Of a stretch of DNA of 14,079 bases, positions 7,933 to 14,079 are shown in pieces (position 1 is the stretch's first letter; every line of letters begins with the position of its first letter). Source of the DNA: JAHDHW01 sp964551455. GTDB lineage: Bacteria > Bacteroidota > Bacteroidia > Chitinophagales > Saprospiraceae. The stretch is from positions 1 to 14,079 of the forward strand of contig CAZKDA010000122.1 of NCBI GenBank assembly GCA_964551455.1, given 5' to 3'. The notes beneath the pieces were generated by a model, which was not told where the DNA came from, searched no databases, and saw only the letters and a program-made list of their open reading frames with translations. The position numbers and the translations under genes were made by a program.

Positions 7933-8304
7933 ATGTTAAAAAAGCGATTGGACAGTTTTAAATATGCTTTCGCCGGCGTTAGCAACCTGTTTAAAACCCA
8001 ACCCAATGCTGTCATTCACCTGGTCGCTGCAATCCTGGCAGTTTTTCTGGGTTTCTTCTTTTCCATTTCAACAACAGAATGGTGCTTCGTGGTTTTTTCC
8101 ATCGCCCTGGTTTTTGGCGCCGAGGCATTCAACACTGCTTTAGAACATCTCACCGACCTGGTTTCCCCGCAGCGCCACCATTTGGCCGGCAAGGCAAAAG
8201 ATACGGCTGCTGCGGCAGTTTTGTTGATCGCAGCGGGTGCCGCAGTCGTAGGCCTCATCATTTTTTTGCCAAAAATTTTATCGTATTTCGGGATTTATGT
8301 TTGA
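7933..8304 (+). CDS. dgkA: Diacylglycerol kinase / undecaprenol kinase family protein
   Basis: This is a 123-residue, three-helix integral membrane kinase, the usual length for the DgkA family. It phosphorylates diacylglycerol (proteobacterial type) or undecaprenol (Gram-positive type) with ATP at the inner membrane. The family signature is intact: GAEAFNTALEHLTDLV with Glu64, Asn67, Glu71 and Asp75, then HHLAGKAKDTAAAAV with Lys87 and Asp90. Hydrophobic spans lie at about 26-43, 49-68 and 92-113, after an amphipathic N-terminal helix (MLKKRLDSFKYAFAG). The ATG at 7933 directly follows the TAA of the EEP gene (no bases between), so the pair is almost certainly one transcript with translational coupling. 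Which lipid it uses cannot be decided from sequence. A short TTGAGC/GCTCAA hairpin overlaps its stop codon but is too weak to call a terminator. Confidence 0.94.
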   Translation: MLKKRLDSFKYAFAGVSNLFKTQPNAVIHLVAAILAVFLGFFFSISTTEWCFVVFSIALVFGAEAFNTALEHLTDLVSPQRHHLAGKAKDTAAAAVLLIAAGAAVVGLIIFLPKILSYFGIYV

Positions 8305-8506
8305 GCAACTGCTCAATATTTACTGTAGCTTTTTGATTAAAGATTATAATGGCCGGATACGGAATGCTTTTTGTTTTAGGATTTCCATCCCTCAGAATTG
8401 ATATATTTTCGCTTTACGGACAGATGAATCATTTTAGAGCCTGATTCAAATCAGCAACCCACTCCCCACCCGATCCATCTGTGTTCAACAATTTTGATCA
8501 CACATT

Positions 8507-9934
8507 ATGAAACACTTAAAAACACTGGTGCCGGTTTTTATCCTGGCCATCAATTCCAATCTATTTTCACAGGAGCAACTGGGTTTGCGAACAGATAATT
8601 ATTCGGGGGTCAACAGCCTGATGATCAACCCGGCCAATTTTTTGGGAGGCGCTTTCCGCTGGGATGTCAACGTCGCAGGAATTGGCGTTTTCGGACAAAC
8701 CAGTTACGGATATTTGTACAACACACATCCGCGTGAAGCGCTCAACCGCTTTCCGAATATGAAGTCCGTGCGGTATTTCGATGCTGAAAATTTCTCGACG
8801 GATGACTGGCTCCTGGCAGACTTTTACGACTCCAACCGGAAAAAATACTACATGGGTATGGTGACTGTTTTGGGGCCTTCTTTTGCTGTAAAGTTTAAAA
8901 ACGACCAAACCTTCGGGCTGTTCACCAGCATCCGGGCAGCCAGCAGCAGCCATGACATTCCTTCTTCGCTCAACTTTTATTTCTGGGACAGGACGCCCTA
9001 CTACGAAGAGATCAGCGTAGCGCCTTCCAACGGTGCTGCCATGGCCTGGGCTGAACTTGGTTTGAATTATGGCAAAAGGTTTGAATCTCCCAATGGTTAT
9101 TTCGATCTCGCTGCTTCTGTAAAGATATTGCAGGGCTTCGAGGGGTTTTTCTTTGACAATAAAACCCGGTTCAACGCCACACAGGTGCCTAACGATACCA
9201 CCCTGGTTGACAGCCCTCACTGGGTCTATGGGTTGACCACAACGAACGCTTCAAAATACCCTGATGTGAACATTTCTCAGAATGGTGCCGGTATCGCGCT
9301 CGATCTCGGTATGGTTTATACTATTGAAGGACAGTACGATACTTACGAATGGAAATTTGGGCTGAGCATCCTGGATATCGGCAGGATACATTTTAACAAA
9401 AATGCACAAATGCACGAGATCAAAACCGACGGCCAGTTTGCTATCAACAAAGAGGAATATCTCGACATGGAGCATGGCGAGGATGCAGTCCGCTTGTTGA
9501 GTTACCAGGCTTATGGTGACTCTACGGCCTCGTTTCAAAAAGGCGCTTTCAGCATCTGGATGCCGGGGGCTATTAGCTTCCAGGCGGATTATGCCGTTAC
9601 TTCAAATGTTTTTATCAACGGAATGATCATCCAGCGCATTCCGTACCAGTCAGCCGCTGTTGAACGCGGAAACTTCTTTGCTATCACTCCGAGATTTGAA
9701 AACCGCTGGTATGGCATTTCAATGCCGGTTTCCGTTTACAACTGGCAGGCAGTCAATTTCGGAATGGCTGCACGCATAGCTTTTTTAAGTATAGGAACGG
9801 AAAACATCAGGAGCTTTTTCCGGAAAAGAGAACTCACGGGAGTCGATTTTTATATTGCATTAAAAGTCAACCCCTTTGAGCCTGGAATGGGCAGCAACAA
9901 TCGGGGCAAAAAAGCAAAGTGTTTTTATTTCTGA
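8507..9934 (+). CDS. DUF5723-like outer-membrane beta-barrel protein
   Basis: The 475-residue protein has a signal peptide (MKHLKTLVPVFILAINSNLFS, cleavage before Gln22). Next comes the family-type opening in which a short strand leads to SLMINPANFLGG (about 37-48), the 'NPA' motif typical of Bacteroidota PorV/DUF5723-like barrels. The rest is alternating amphipathic beta strands with aromatic girdles (for example NFYFWDRTPYYEE, WVYGLTT, YEWKFGLSILDIG, WYGISMPVSVYNW) and turn-like polar loops, consistent with a barrel. It is predicted to sit in the outer membrane. Family members are often annotated only as DUF5723; no transport substrate is known to me. The C-terminus (GKKAKCFYF) ends in an aromatic residue, as many barrel proteins do. 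It is flanked by gaps of about 200 bases with no clear partner gene, so it is probably transcribed alone. Confidence 0.85.
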   Translation: MKHLKTLVPVFILAINSNLFSQEQLGLRTDNYSGVNSLMINPANFLGGAFRWDVNVAGIGVFGQTSYGYLYNTHPREALNRFPNMKSVRYFDAENFSTDDWLLADFYDSNRKKYYMGMVTVLGPSFAVKFKNDQTFGLFTSIRAASSSHDIPSSLNFYFWDRTPYYEEISVAPSNGAAMAWAELGLNYGKRFESPNGYFDLAASVKILQGFEGFFFDNKTRFNATQVPNDTTLVDSPHWVYGLTTTNASKYPDVNISQNGAGIALDLGMVYTIEGQYDTYEWKFGLSILDIGRIHFNKNAQMHEIKTDGQFAINKEEYLDMEHGEDAVRLLSYQAYGDSTASFQKGAFSIWMPGAISFQADYAVTSNVFINGMIIQRIPYQSAAVERGNFFAITPRFENRWYGISMPVSVYNWQAVNFGMAARIAFLSIGTENIRSFFRKRELTGVDFYIALKVNPFEPGMGSNNRGKKAKCFYF

Positions 9935-10181
9935 CCTTTTGCAGGAAATCAAATTATTCGGCAGCTTTTTTGTTATTTTCAAAAAATGTGGCGGGATATG
10001 TTCCAATAGATCGTCACAATACAGAACCCGTTAAAAATAATTAGCTGACATTTTCCAGCCTGATCTGCCGCTTTCTTAAAAGTTTAACTCACCAGCATAG
10101 CCAGAATGCAAACTCGTTCTCTGTCACAAACAGGAGAATTATTATGTGAATTATTTTTTCACCTCGTTTATTTTGGAAAAT

Positions 10182-11048
10182 ATGCTATTTGTATTGCAGG
10201 CTAACAAAACACGCTCAAAAACTGCTCAAAACTTGAAAACAGCGCTGATCATTTTAATATTCGCCTTTTTACCCATCGTTGGAAAAACTCACTGCAACCT
10301 GCTCACTTCCCCGATGCCTGTAAACCTTTCGGTATTTGAGCCGCCGGATCAGACGATCCCGAATAAACTGGCAAGGAAATTCCGCAGAGATGCAGCGCGA
10401 CTAGCCCTGCGTATCGAATCAAAAAAAGAAGACCTGCGCTACCAGAACGTGGTCATTCCACAAGACAATATCGAGGCGATCTATTCAATCCTGACCGGCA
10501 TTTATCTGCATGACGAAACAGCAAAATCCATTGCCAACTGCAATGTCCATACTTTTCCAAATCCTTCGATCGATCACCTCGTTCTGATCTTCGACCGCAA
10601 CGTCGGATGGGCGCAGCCCCTCCGCGAAGGGATCAGCGAAACCAACAGCATTGATATCAACGACCTGCTGGATGAATACGATCTGATCATTGAAAAGCAC
10701 GTGCAATGGAACGACAGCCAAGATGCCATTACTATCCGTTCGACCGAGCCGCTGAATATGGCTGCCCTTGCCAATGATTTTTACAACATCGAAGGAGTGA
10801 GCGCCATTGACTTGGGCATCCCGAAAATCGGCGGCAATGACATCAACCTCAAAAGGATCAACGATGGTTGGGAGGTGGAATACGTGCTGCGGTTCGGGTC
10901 TTACATTAGCGGAAATGGTAAAATCCATATTTGGAGTTACCGGGCTTATGACAATGGAGCAATAGAATTCGTCTCAGAGGGAGGCGATCCCGTCCCGGAT
11001 TGGATGAAATGCAAAACCCTGAATCAGGAAATGATTTCTAGAATTTAA
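10182..11048 (+). CDS. Exported protein of unknown function
   Basis: I do not recognise this protein. I chose the ATG at 10182 (288 residues) because it gives a basic N-region (NKTRSKTAQNLK) followed by a hydrophobic core (TALIILIFAFLPIVG), a credible signal peptide or anchor. A GTG at 10146 in the same frame would add 12 residues and cannot be excluded. The mature part is alpha/beta. Numbered from the GTG, it has a basic helix (NKLARKFRRDAARLALRIESKK, about 73-94), a stretch ending in NCNVHTFPNP (131-140), strands HLVLIFDRNVGW (144-155) and YDLIIEKHVQW (178-188), and a C-terminal WEVEYVLRFGSYISG...KIHIWSYRAYDNGAIEFV (242-276). No catalytic motif is evident. The cysteine at position 50 lacks a proper lipobox. 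A strong terminator follows, so it is probably monocistronic. Confidence 0.75.
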   Translation: MLFVLQANKTRSKTAQNLKTALIILIFAFLPIVGKTHCNLLTSPMPVNLSVFEPPDQTIPNKLARKFRRDAARLALRIESKKEDLRYQNVVIPQDNIEAIYSILTGIYLHDETAKSIANCNVHTFPNPSIDHLVLIFDRNVGWAQPLREGISETNSIDINDLLDEYDLIIEKHVQWNDSQDAITIRSTEPLNMAALANDFYNIEGVSAIDLGIPKIGGNDINLKRINDGWEVEYVLRFGSYISGNGKIHIWSYRAYDNGAIEFVSEGGDPVPDWMKCKTLNQEMISRI

Positions 11049-11060
11049 GTGATAGTTTTT

Positions 11061-11146
11061 AAATGATACATGATTTTGAAAAAGTTTAGCGATGCAAAAA
11101 GCTAAACTTTTTTATTTTTAGCTAAACTTGAAACGATGTATCATTT
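11061..11146 (+). repeat. Nested inverted repeat covering the start codon of the acetyltransferase gene
   Basis: The outer arms AAATGATACAT (11061-11071) and ATGTATCATTT (11136-11146) are perfect 11-bp reverse complements, and the right arm begins with the ATG of the downstream gene. Inside lies the 12-bp terminator hairpin (11079-11112). A further copy of its right arm, GCTAAACTT, sits at 11121-11129. Confidence 0.75.
11079..11116 (+). terminator. Intrinsic terminator after the unknown exported protein
   Basis: AAAAAGTTTAGC (11079-11090) pairs perfectly with GCTAAACTTTTT (11101-11112) around a 10-base loop and runs into a T-rich tract. It lies 30 bases after the stop at 11048 and just upstream of the next start at 11136, so it should separate the two transcripts unless it is read through. 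Confidence 0.8.
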
Positions 11147-11585
11147 TATTTATAAACCTTTTTCCGCGCTCAGCACCGATGAATTGTATAGAATAATGGC
11201 ATTGAGGCAGGAGGTTTTTGTCGTGGAACAAAATTGCCCCTACCTTGATGCCGACGGAAAAGACCAGCAGGCCTGGCACCTGATGGCGTTGGATCAAAAT
11301 GATCGGCTGGTCGCTTATTCAAGATTTGGCGGAAAGGGAGTTTTTTATGAAAATTACGCTTCCATCGGCAGGATCGTCACCGCTCCTTCGATGCGCAATA
11401 AAGGCTTCGGCAAAAAACTCATGAGTGAAAGCCTTGATGCAATAAAAAATACCATCGGCGCTCAACCCATAAAAATTTCGGCGCAATCTTACCTGATCCG
11501 GTTTTATGAATCTTTTGGTTTTGCGAAAACAGGCGCAGAATACCTTGAAGACGGCATCCCTCATATCGCTATGATTCGCCCATAG
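11136..11585 (+). CDS. elaA: ElaA-family GNAT N-acetyltransferase
   Basis: The 149 residues match the ElaA family length and motifs: LRQEVFVVEQNCPYLDADGKD (from 23), WHLMALDQNDRLVAYSRF (from 47), IGRIVTAPSMRNKGFGKKLM (78-96) with the acetyl-CoA pyrophosphate loop RNKGFG (87-92), ISAQSYLIRFYESFGF (114-129), and the family-specific EDGIPHIAM (138-146). The fold transfers acetyl from acetyl-CoA to an amine; the ElaA substrate is not established. It is soluble and cytoplasmic, with no signal peptide. The ATG at 11136 is the first in frame and lies in the arm of an inverted repeat. A TAAACTTG at 11123-11130 (one mismatch to TAnnTTTG) sits five bases before the start, so transcription may begin very close to the ATG. 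It converges on the mutase gene with only 30 bases between stops and no obvious terminator. Confidence 0.93.
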   Translation: MYHFIYKPFSALSTDELYRIMALRQEVFVVEQNCPYLDADGKDQQAWHLMALDQNDRLVAYSRFGGKGVFYENYASIGRIVTAPSMRNKGFGKKLMSESLDAIKNTIGAQPIKISAQSYLIRFYESFGFAKTGAEYLEDGIPHIAMIRP

Positions 11586-11615
11586 TTGTAAAAATCAAAG
11601 AAAAGAATCGGAGTT

Positions 11616-13022
11616 TTAAGCTGCAACGCCGAGTAGTTCCTCCTTTGCCGCATCGAGGATGGCGCGGGCTTTATCAAGCGAAGAGGCCTGGGCATATACC
11701 CGCAAAACCGGCTCTGTGCCCGATGGTCGCATCATCACCCATTCGTCGTCGCTCAGAAAAAATTTGAACCCATCGATGGTTTCGAGAGATTTCACATTAT
11801 ACGAGCCAAATGATCGGTATGGGTTGTTTTTGCATTTTTCAATGATGGCCTGTTTTTGTTCCTCTTTGATGTGGAGGTCATCGCGGTCGAAGGCAAAAGC
11901 ACCGACGAGGTCATATACATCCCGGATGAGCGACTTGAGAGATTTTCCGGTCATAGCCATAAATTCCAGGATCATCAGCCCGATCCAGATCCCATCGCGT
12001 TCGGGAATATGACCTTTTACCGCGAGGCCGCCGGATTCTTCACCACCTACCAGCACATCTTCGTTGTTCATGATCTCAGCGATGTACTTAAAACCGATTT
12101 TCGTTACTTCGCTTTCCAGGCCGAACAACTCAGCCATTTTTTTCATTTTTTCGGTTACCGAAAAGGTAATGACCACTTTGCCGGTTTGATTTTTATATTT
12201 GAACAAATACAAAAGAAGCAACAACAAAATGTGGTGAGAATCCACAAAGTTTCCATCTTCGTCGTACATCCCGATGCGGTCGGCGTCGCCGTCGTGGGCA
12301 ATACCGAGCGCAATGGTTGTGTCAGATTTTACGAGATTGGAAAGCGCTGTCAGGTTGCGGTGGATGGGTTCGGGTGCCTGGCCTTTGAAGGAAGGGTCGT
12401 CGTCGCAATGTAGCAAAATGGCATCCGGCAGGATTTTTTGCATGGCTCTTTGACCGGCGCCGTACATGGCGTCGTAAGCTATTTTCAGCCCTGCCTTTTT
12501 GATCATGTCAAGGTCGAAATTTTTTCTGACGTGATCGATATACATAGTTTCGAGGTCAACGTAATTGAGCAAACCGTTTTCAAAAAGTTCGTCTAACTGC
12601 GGCAATTCTTTTTCGAATGAATCCGGAATCAAGGCCTCCACTTCGGCGATGTGCGATGGGGTAGTGGGGCCGCCGTAAGCGGATTTGAGTTTAAACCCGT
12701 TGTAGGCAGGAGGATTGTGGCTGGCGGTGATGACGATACCGAGGTCTGATTTGGTTTTGACTACGCCGAGTGAAACCATCGGGGTTGAAACAAATCCTTT
12801 TGCGAGGTTGACCTTGATGCCGTGAGCGCCGATGACCTGTGCAGTGGTTTCCGCAAACATGGGGCCGCCAAACCGGCAATCATGTCCGATCACTACTTTT
12901 GTAAACCCTTTTTTCACCATCCAAAGCGCCGTTGCTTCCGCAACCCTTGCTACATTATCAACCGTATAATCTTTTGCGATAATAGCTCGCCAGCCATCTG
13001 TTCCAAATTTAATTTCCGTCAT
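11616..13022 (-). CDS. Phosphoglucomutase/phosphomannomutase family protein
   Basis: This 468-residue alpha-D-phosphohexomutase interconverts hexose 1- and 6-phosphates via a phosphoserine, supplying sugar nucleotides for polysaccharide, glycan or cell-wall synthesis in the cytoplasm. All four active-site loops are intact: TASHNPP with phosphoserine Ser101; the metal-binding loop DGDADR (244-249); the sugar-specificity loop GGEESGG (326-332); and the phosphate-binding loop RPSGTEP (432-438). FGTDGWRA (6-13) is the usual N-terminal signature. The YNGFKLK and AYGGPTTP context (from 107) is typical of the phosphoglucomutase/phosphomannomutase branch more than of classical GlmM, but preference for glucose, mannose or glucosamine cannot be read with certainty. 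The run HHILLLLLLYLFKY (263-276) is an unusually leucine-rich helix. The gene is divergent from pcm, with a -7-like element about 77 bases upstream. Confidence 0.94.
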   Translation of the reverse strand: MTEIKFGTDGWRAIIAKDYTVDNVARVAEATALWMVKKGFTKVVIGHDCRFGGPMFAETTAQVIGAHGIKVNLAKGFVSTPMVSLGVVKTKSDLGIVITASHNPPAYNGFKLKSAYGGPTTPSHIAEVEALIPDSFEKELPQLDELFENGLLNYVDLETMYIDHVRKNFDLDMIKKAGLKIAYDAMYGAGQRAMQKILPDAILLHCDDDPSFKGQAPEPIHRNLTALSNLVKSDTTIALGIAHDGDADRIGMYDEDGNFVDSHHILLLLLLYLFKYKNQTGKVVITFSVTEKMKKMAELFGLESEVTKIGFKYIAEIMNNEDVLVGGEESGGLAVKGHIPERDGIWIGLMILEFMAMTGKSLKSLIRDVYDLVGAFAFDRDDLHIKEEQKQAIIEKCKNNPYRSFGSYNVKSLETIDGFKFFLSDDEWVMMRPSGTEPVLRVYAQASSLDKARAILDAAKEELLGVAA

Positions 13023-13098
13023 TGTAAAAAATGTTTTAAAAACTTTAAGAATAAACCTAGTTTTACTACTTTAACCAGGCGCCGTTTGAAAACGAGCA

Positions 13099-13106
13099 CA
13101 AAGTTA
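13099..13106 (-). promoter_or_regulatory. Putative -7 promoter element for the phosphohexomutase gene
   Basis: The minus strand reads TAACTTTG, an exact TAnnTTTG match. It would start transcription near 13093, leaving a leader of about 70 bases to the ATG at 13022, much like the arrangement at asd. Minus-strand TTTG copies exist at 13119-13122 and 13133-13136, but their spacings (12 and 26 bases) fall outside the usual range. Confidence 0.4.
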
Positions 13107-13188
13107 AAAATATCCATCCAAAATAGCAGTCGCAAACAGAGAAATTAAACCTTTTCCGTATTAAAAAAATAAAAATCTTTTCCTGAAA

Positions 13189-13842
13189 GTGAAGGACACC
13201 TACCGACATAAAGGTCTGAGAAAAAAACTGATCGACTCTTTGCGAAAAAAGGGGATCCGCGATGAAAACATCCTGGCTGCCATGGAATCCATCCCGCGTC
13301 ATTTTTTTCTCGACAAAGCTTTTGAAGAATGGGCTTACCAGGATAAAGCATTTCCCATCGGCAACGACCAAACGATATCGCAACCTTTTACGGTAGCTTA
13401 CCAAACCGAACTGCTGGAAGTGAAAAAACGCGACAAAGTCATGGAAATTGGCACAGGGTCGGGGTATCAGGCTGCGGTGCTTGCCGCTTTAGGCGCCAGG
13501 GTTTATACCATCGAAAGGCAAGAAGCGCTTTATGAAACAGCGAAAACCCTGCTCACCAAACTAGGCTTCGGCCATATCCGCTGTTTTTTCAGGGATGGTT
13601 ACAAAGGCCTCCCGGAGTTTGCTCCTTTTGACAAAATACTCGTGACTGCCGGAGCTTCCGAAGTACCTCCGGAATTGACAAAACAGCTCAAGATAGATGG
13701 CATCCTCGTGGTGCCGGTAGGTGGCGAAAAAGTACAGCGCATGTACAAGATCACACGGATATCGGAAAATGAATTCCTCGAAGAAAAACTGGATAACTTT
13801 CGTTTCGTGCCTTTCCTCAAGGGGACTAAAAAAGTGAACTGA
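13189..13842 (+). CDS. pcm: Protein-L-isoaspartate O-methyltransferase
   Basis: This enzyme methylates L-isoaspartyl residues in damaged proteins with S-adenosylmethionine, starting their repair to aspartate in the cytoplasm. The 217 residues are normal for the family. Key motifs are IRDENILAAMESIPRHFF (23-40), the active-site segment DQTISQPFTVAYQTELL (60-76) with Ser64, SAM motif I VMEIGTGSGYQAAVLAAL (84-101), ERQEALYE (109-116), FDKILVTAGASEVPPELTKQL (147-167) and GILVVPVGG (171-179). The start is the GTG at 13189: a stop at 13162-13164 closes the frame upstream, no in-frame ATG lies between, and the next in-frame ATG (13282) would remove conserved N-terminal sequence. It is divergent from the mutase. 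No terminator is recognisable after the stop, only repeat-rich noncoding DNA. Confidence 0.96.
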   Translation: MKDTYRHKGLRKKLIDSLRKKGIRDENILAAMESIPRHFFLDKAFEEWAYQDKAFPIGNDQTISQPFTVAYQTELLEVKKRDKVMEIGTGSGYQAAVLAALGARVYTIERQEALYETAKTLLTKLGFGHIRCFFRDGYKGLPEFAPFDKILVTAGASEVPPELTKQLKIDGILVVPVGGEKVQRMYKITRISENEFLEEKLDNFRFVPFLKGTKKVN

Positions 13843-13943
13843 AGCCAGGACTCGTAGCTTGTTGAAGGTTCAGGGTATCTGCCGGTGGCCTGTCAGCGAT
13901 TTGTTGCGGGCAGTGAATTAGTATGTACGAATTGCAGATTACT

Positions 13944-14033
13944 TCTGATGTCTGATGCCAGATGTTTGAAATACCCTCGACCTGTTGGCGGTACAAGTTC
14001 TTGCATCTAAAGTCTAAAGTCTGATGTCCCGAC
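13944..14033. repeat. Degenerate heptamer repeats in noncoding DNA
   Basis: TCTGATG occurs twice in tandem (13944-13957), followed by the variant CCAGATG (13958-13964). A second cluster holds TCTAAAG twice (14006-14019), then TCTGATG (14020-14026) and TCCCGAC (14027-14033), all in 7-base register. The stretch from 13843 to the window end has no gene I can support. Confidence 0.55.
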
Positions 14034-14040
14034 TTTGTCG

Positions 14041-14066
14041 TCCCGCTTTTTCTCCAAAAAGCGGGA
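14041..14066. repeat. Perfect inverted repeat near the window edge
   Basis: TCCCGCTTTTT (14041-14051) and AAAAAGCGGGA (14056-14066) are exact reverse complements around the loop CTCC, giving an 11-bp stem with GC-rich outer parts and A/T inner parts. No T-tract follows on either side, so it does not look like an ordinary intrinsic terminator. It may be part of a dispersed intergenic repeat cut by the window end. Confidence 0.6.
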
Positions 14067-14079
14067 TTCGCTACGCTTC

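Noticed and set aside
8301..8316. Hairpin TTGAGC-AACT-GCTCAA overlapping the stop of the lipid kinase gene.
   Set aside because: Only a 6-bp stem with no T-tract immediately after it; too weak to call a terminator.
8349..8444. Small open frame of 31 codons (MAGYGMLFVLGFPS...) between the kinase and the barrel gene.
   Set aside because: No upstream signal, no recognisable product, and a length expected by chance in noncoding DNA.
8567..9220. Minus-strand open frame (217 codons) opposite the DUF5723-like gene.
   Set aside because: Antisense shadow of a well-supported signal-peptide-bearing gene; no protein-family features.
9966..9986. TTTTTTG...CAAAAAA inverted repeat after the DUF5723-like gene.
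   Set aside because: Seven pairs, six of them A-T, around a 7-base loop; unlikely to be stable enough to terminate transcription.
11856..12413. Plus-strand open frame (185 codons) opposite the phosphohexomutase.
   Set aside because: The mutase on the other strand has every catalytic motif; this frame is its shadow.
13872..13977. AGGGTAT (13872-13878) and ATACCCT (13971-13977) as an inverted pair around the first repeat cluster.
   Set aside because: Seven bases at about 90 bases apart is expected by chance.

Overview
The window looks like ordinary chromosome from a Bacteroidota member, most likely of the Saprospiria/Lewinella type. The reasons are: a type IX secretion (T9SS) sorting domain at the C-terminus of the first protein; a large secreted lamin-tail/Ig-like protein; a DUF5723-like outer-membrane barrel; no clear Shine-Dalgarno sequences; and several octamers matching the Bacteroidota -7 promoter consensus TAnnTTTG. 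I see no rRNA, tRNA, CRISPR array, transposase, integrase, phage gene or recognisable defence system. The order assignment is inference.

Layout: (1) 3-638, the 3' end of a secreted T9SS cargo protein, converging on a coiled-coil protein (719-2050, minus) across a shared two-way terminator. (2) Aspartate-semialdehyde dehydrogenase (2245-3288, minus), divergent from a 1135-residue secreted lamin-tail protein (3405-6812); the short gap holds two opposed -7-like boxes. (3) A tight two-gene unit, a membrane-anchored endonuclease/exonuclease/phosphatase-fold (EEP) protein and a diacylglycerol/undecaprenol-kinase-type protein (6970-8304), with zero bases between stop and start. (4) A DUF5723-like barrel (8507-9934) and an unrecognised exported protein (10182-11048). 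(5) An ElaA-type acetyltransferase (11136-11585) whose start codon lies in the outer arm of a nested inverted repeat around a terminator, converging on a phosphohexomutase (11616-13022, minus). (6) Protein-L-isoaspartate methyltransferase (13189-13842), divergent from the mutase, followed by repeat-rich noncoding DNA to the window end.

The genes mix housekeeping metabolism (asd, phosphohexomutase, pcm) with envelope and secretion functions. The only pair whose arrangement strongly suggests joint function is the EEP protein plus kinase, which may both act on lipid-carrier phosphates in the membrane. I found no clear novel multi-gene system. The best leads are the EEP-kinase pair, the nested repeat at 11061-11146, the unrecognised proteins at 719-2050 and 10182-11048, and a possible gene remnant at 6869-7015.
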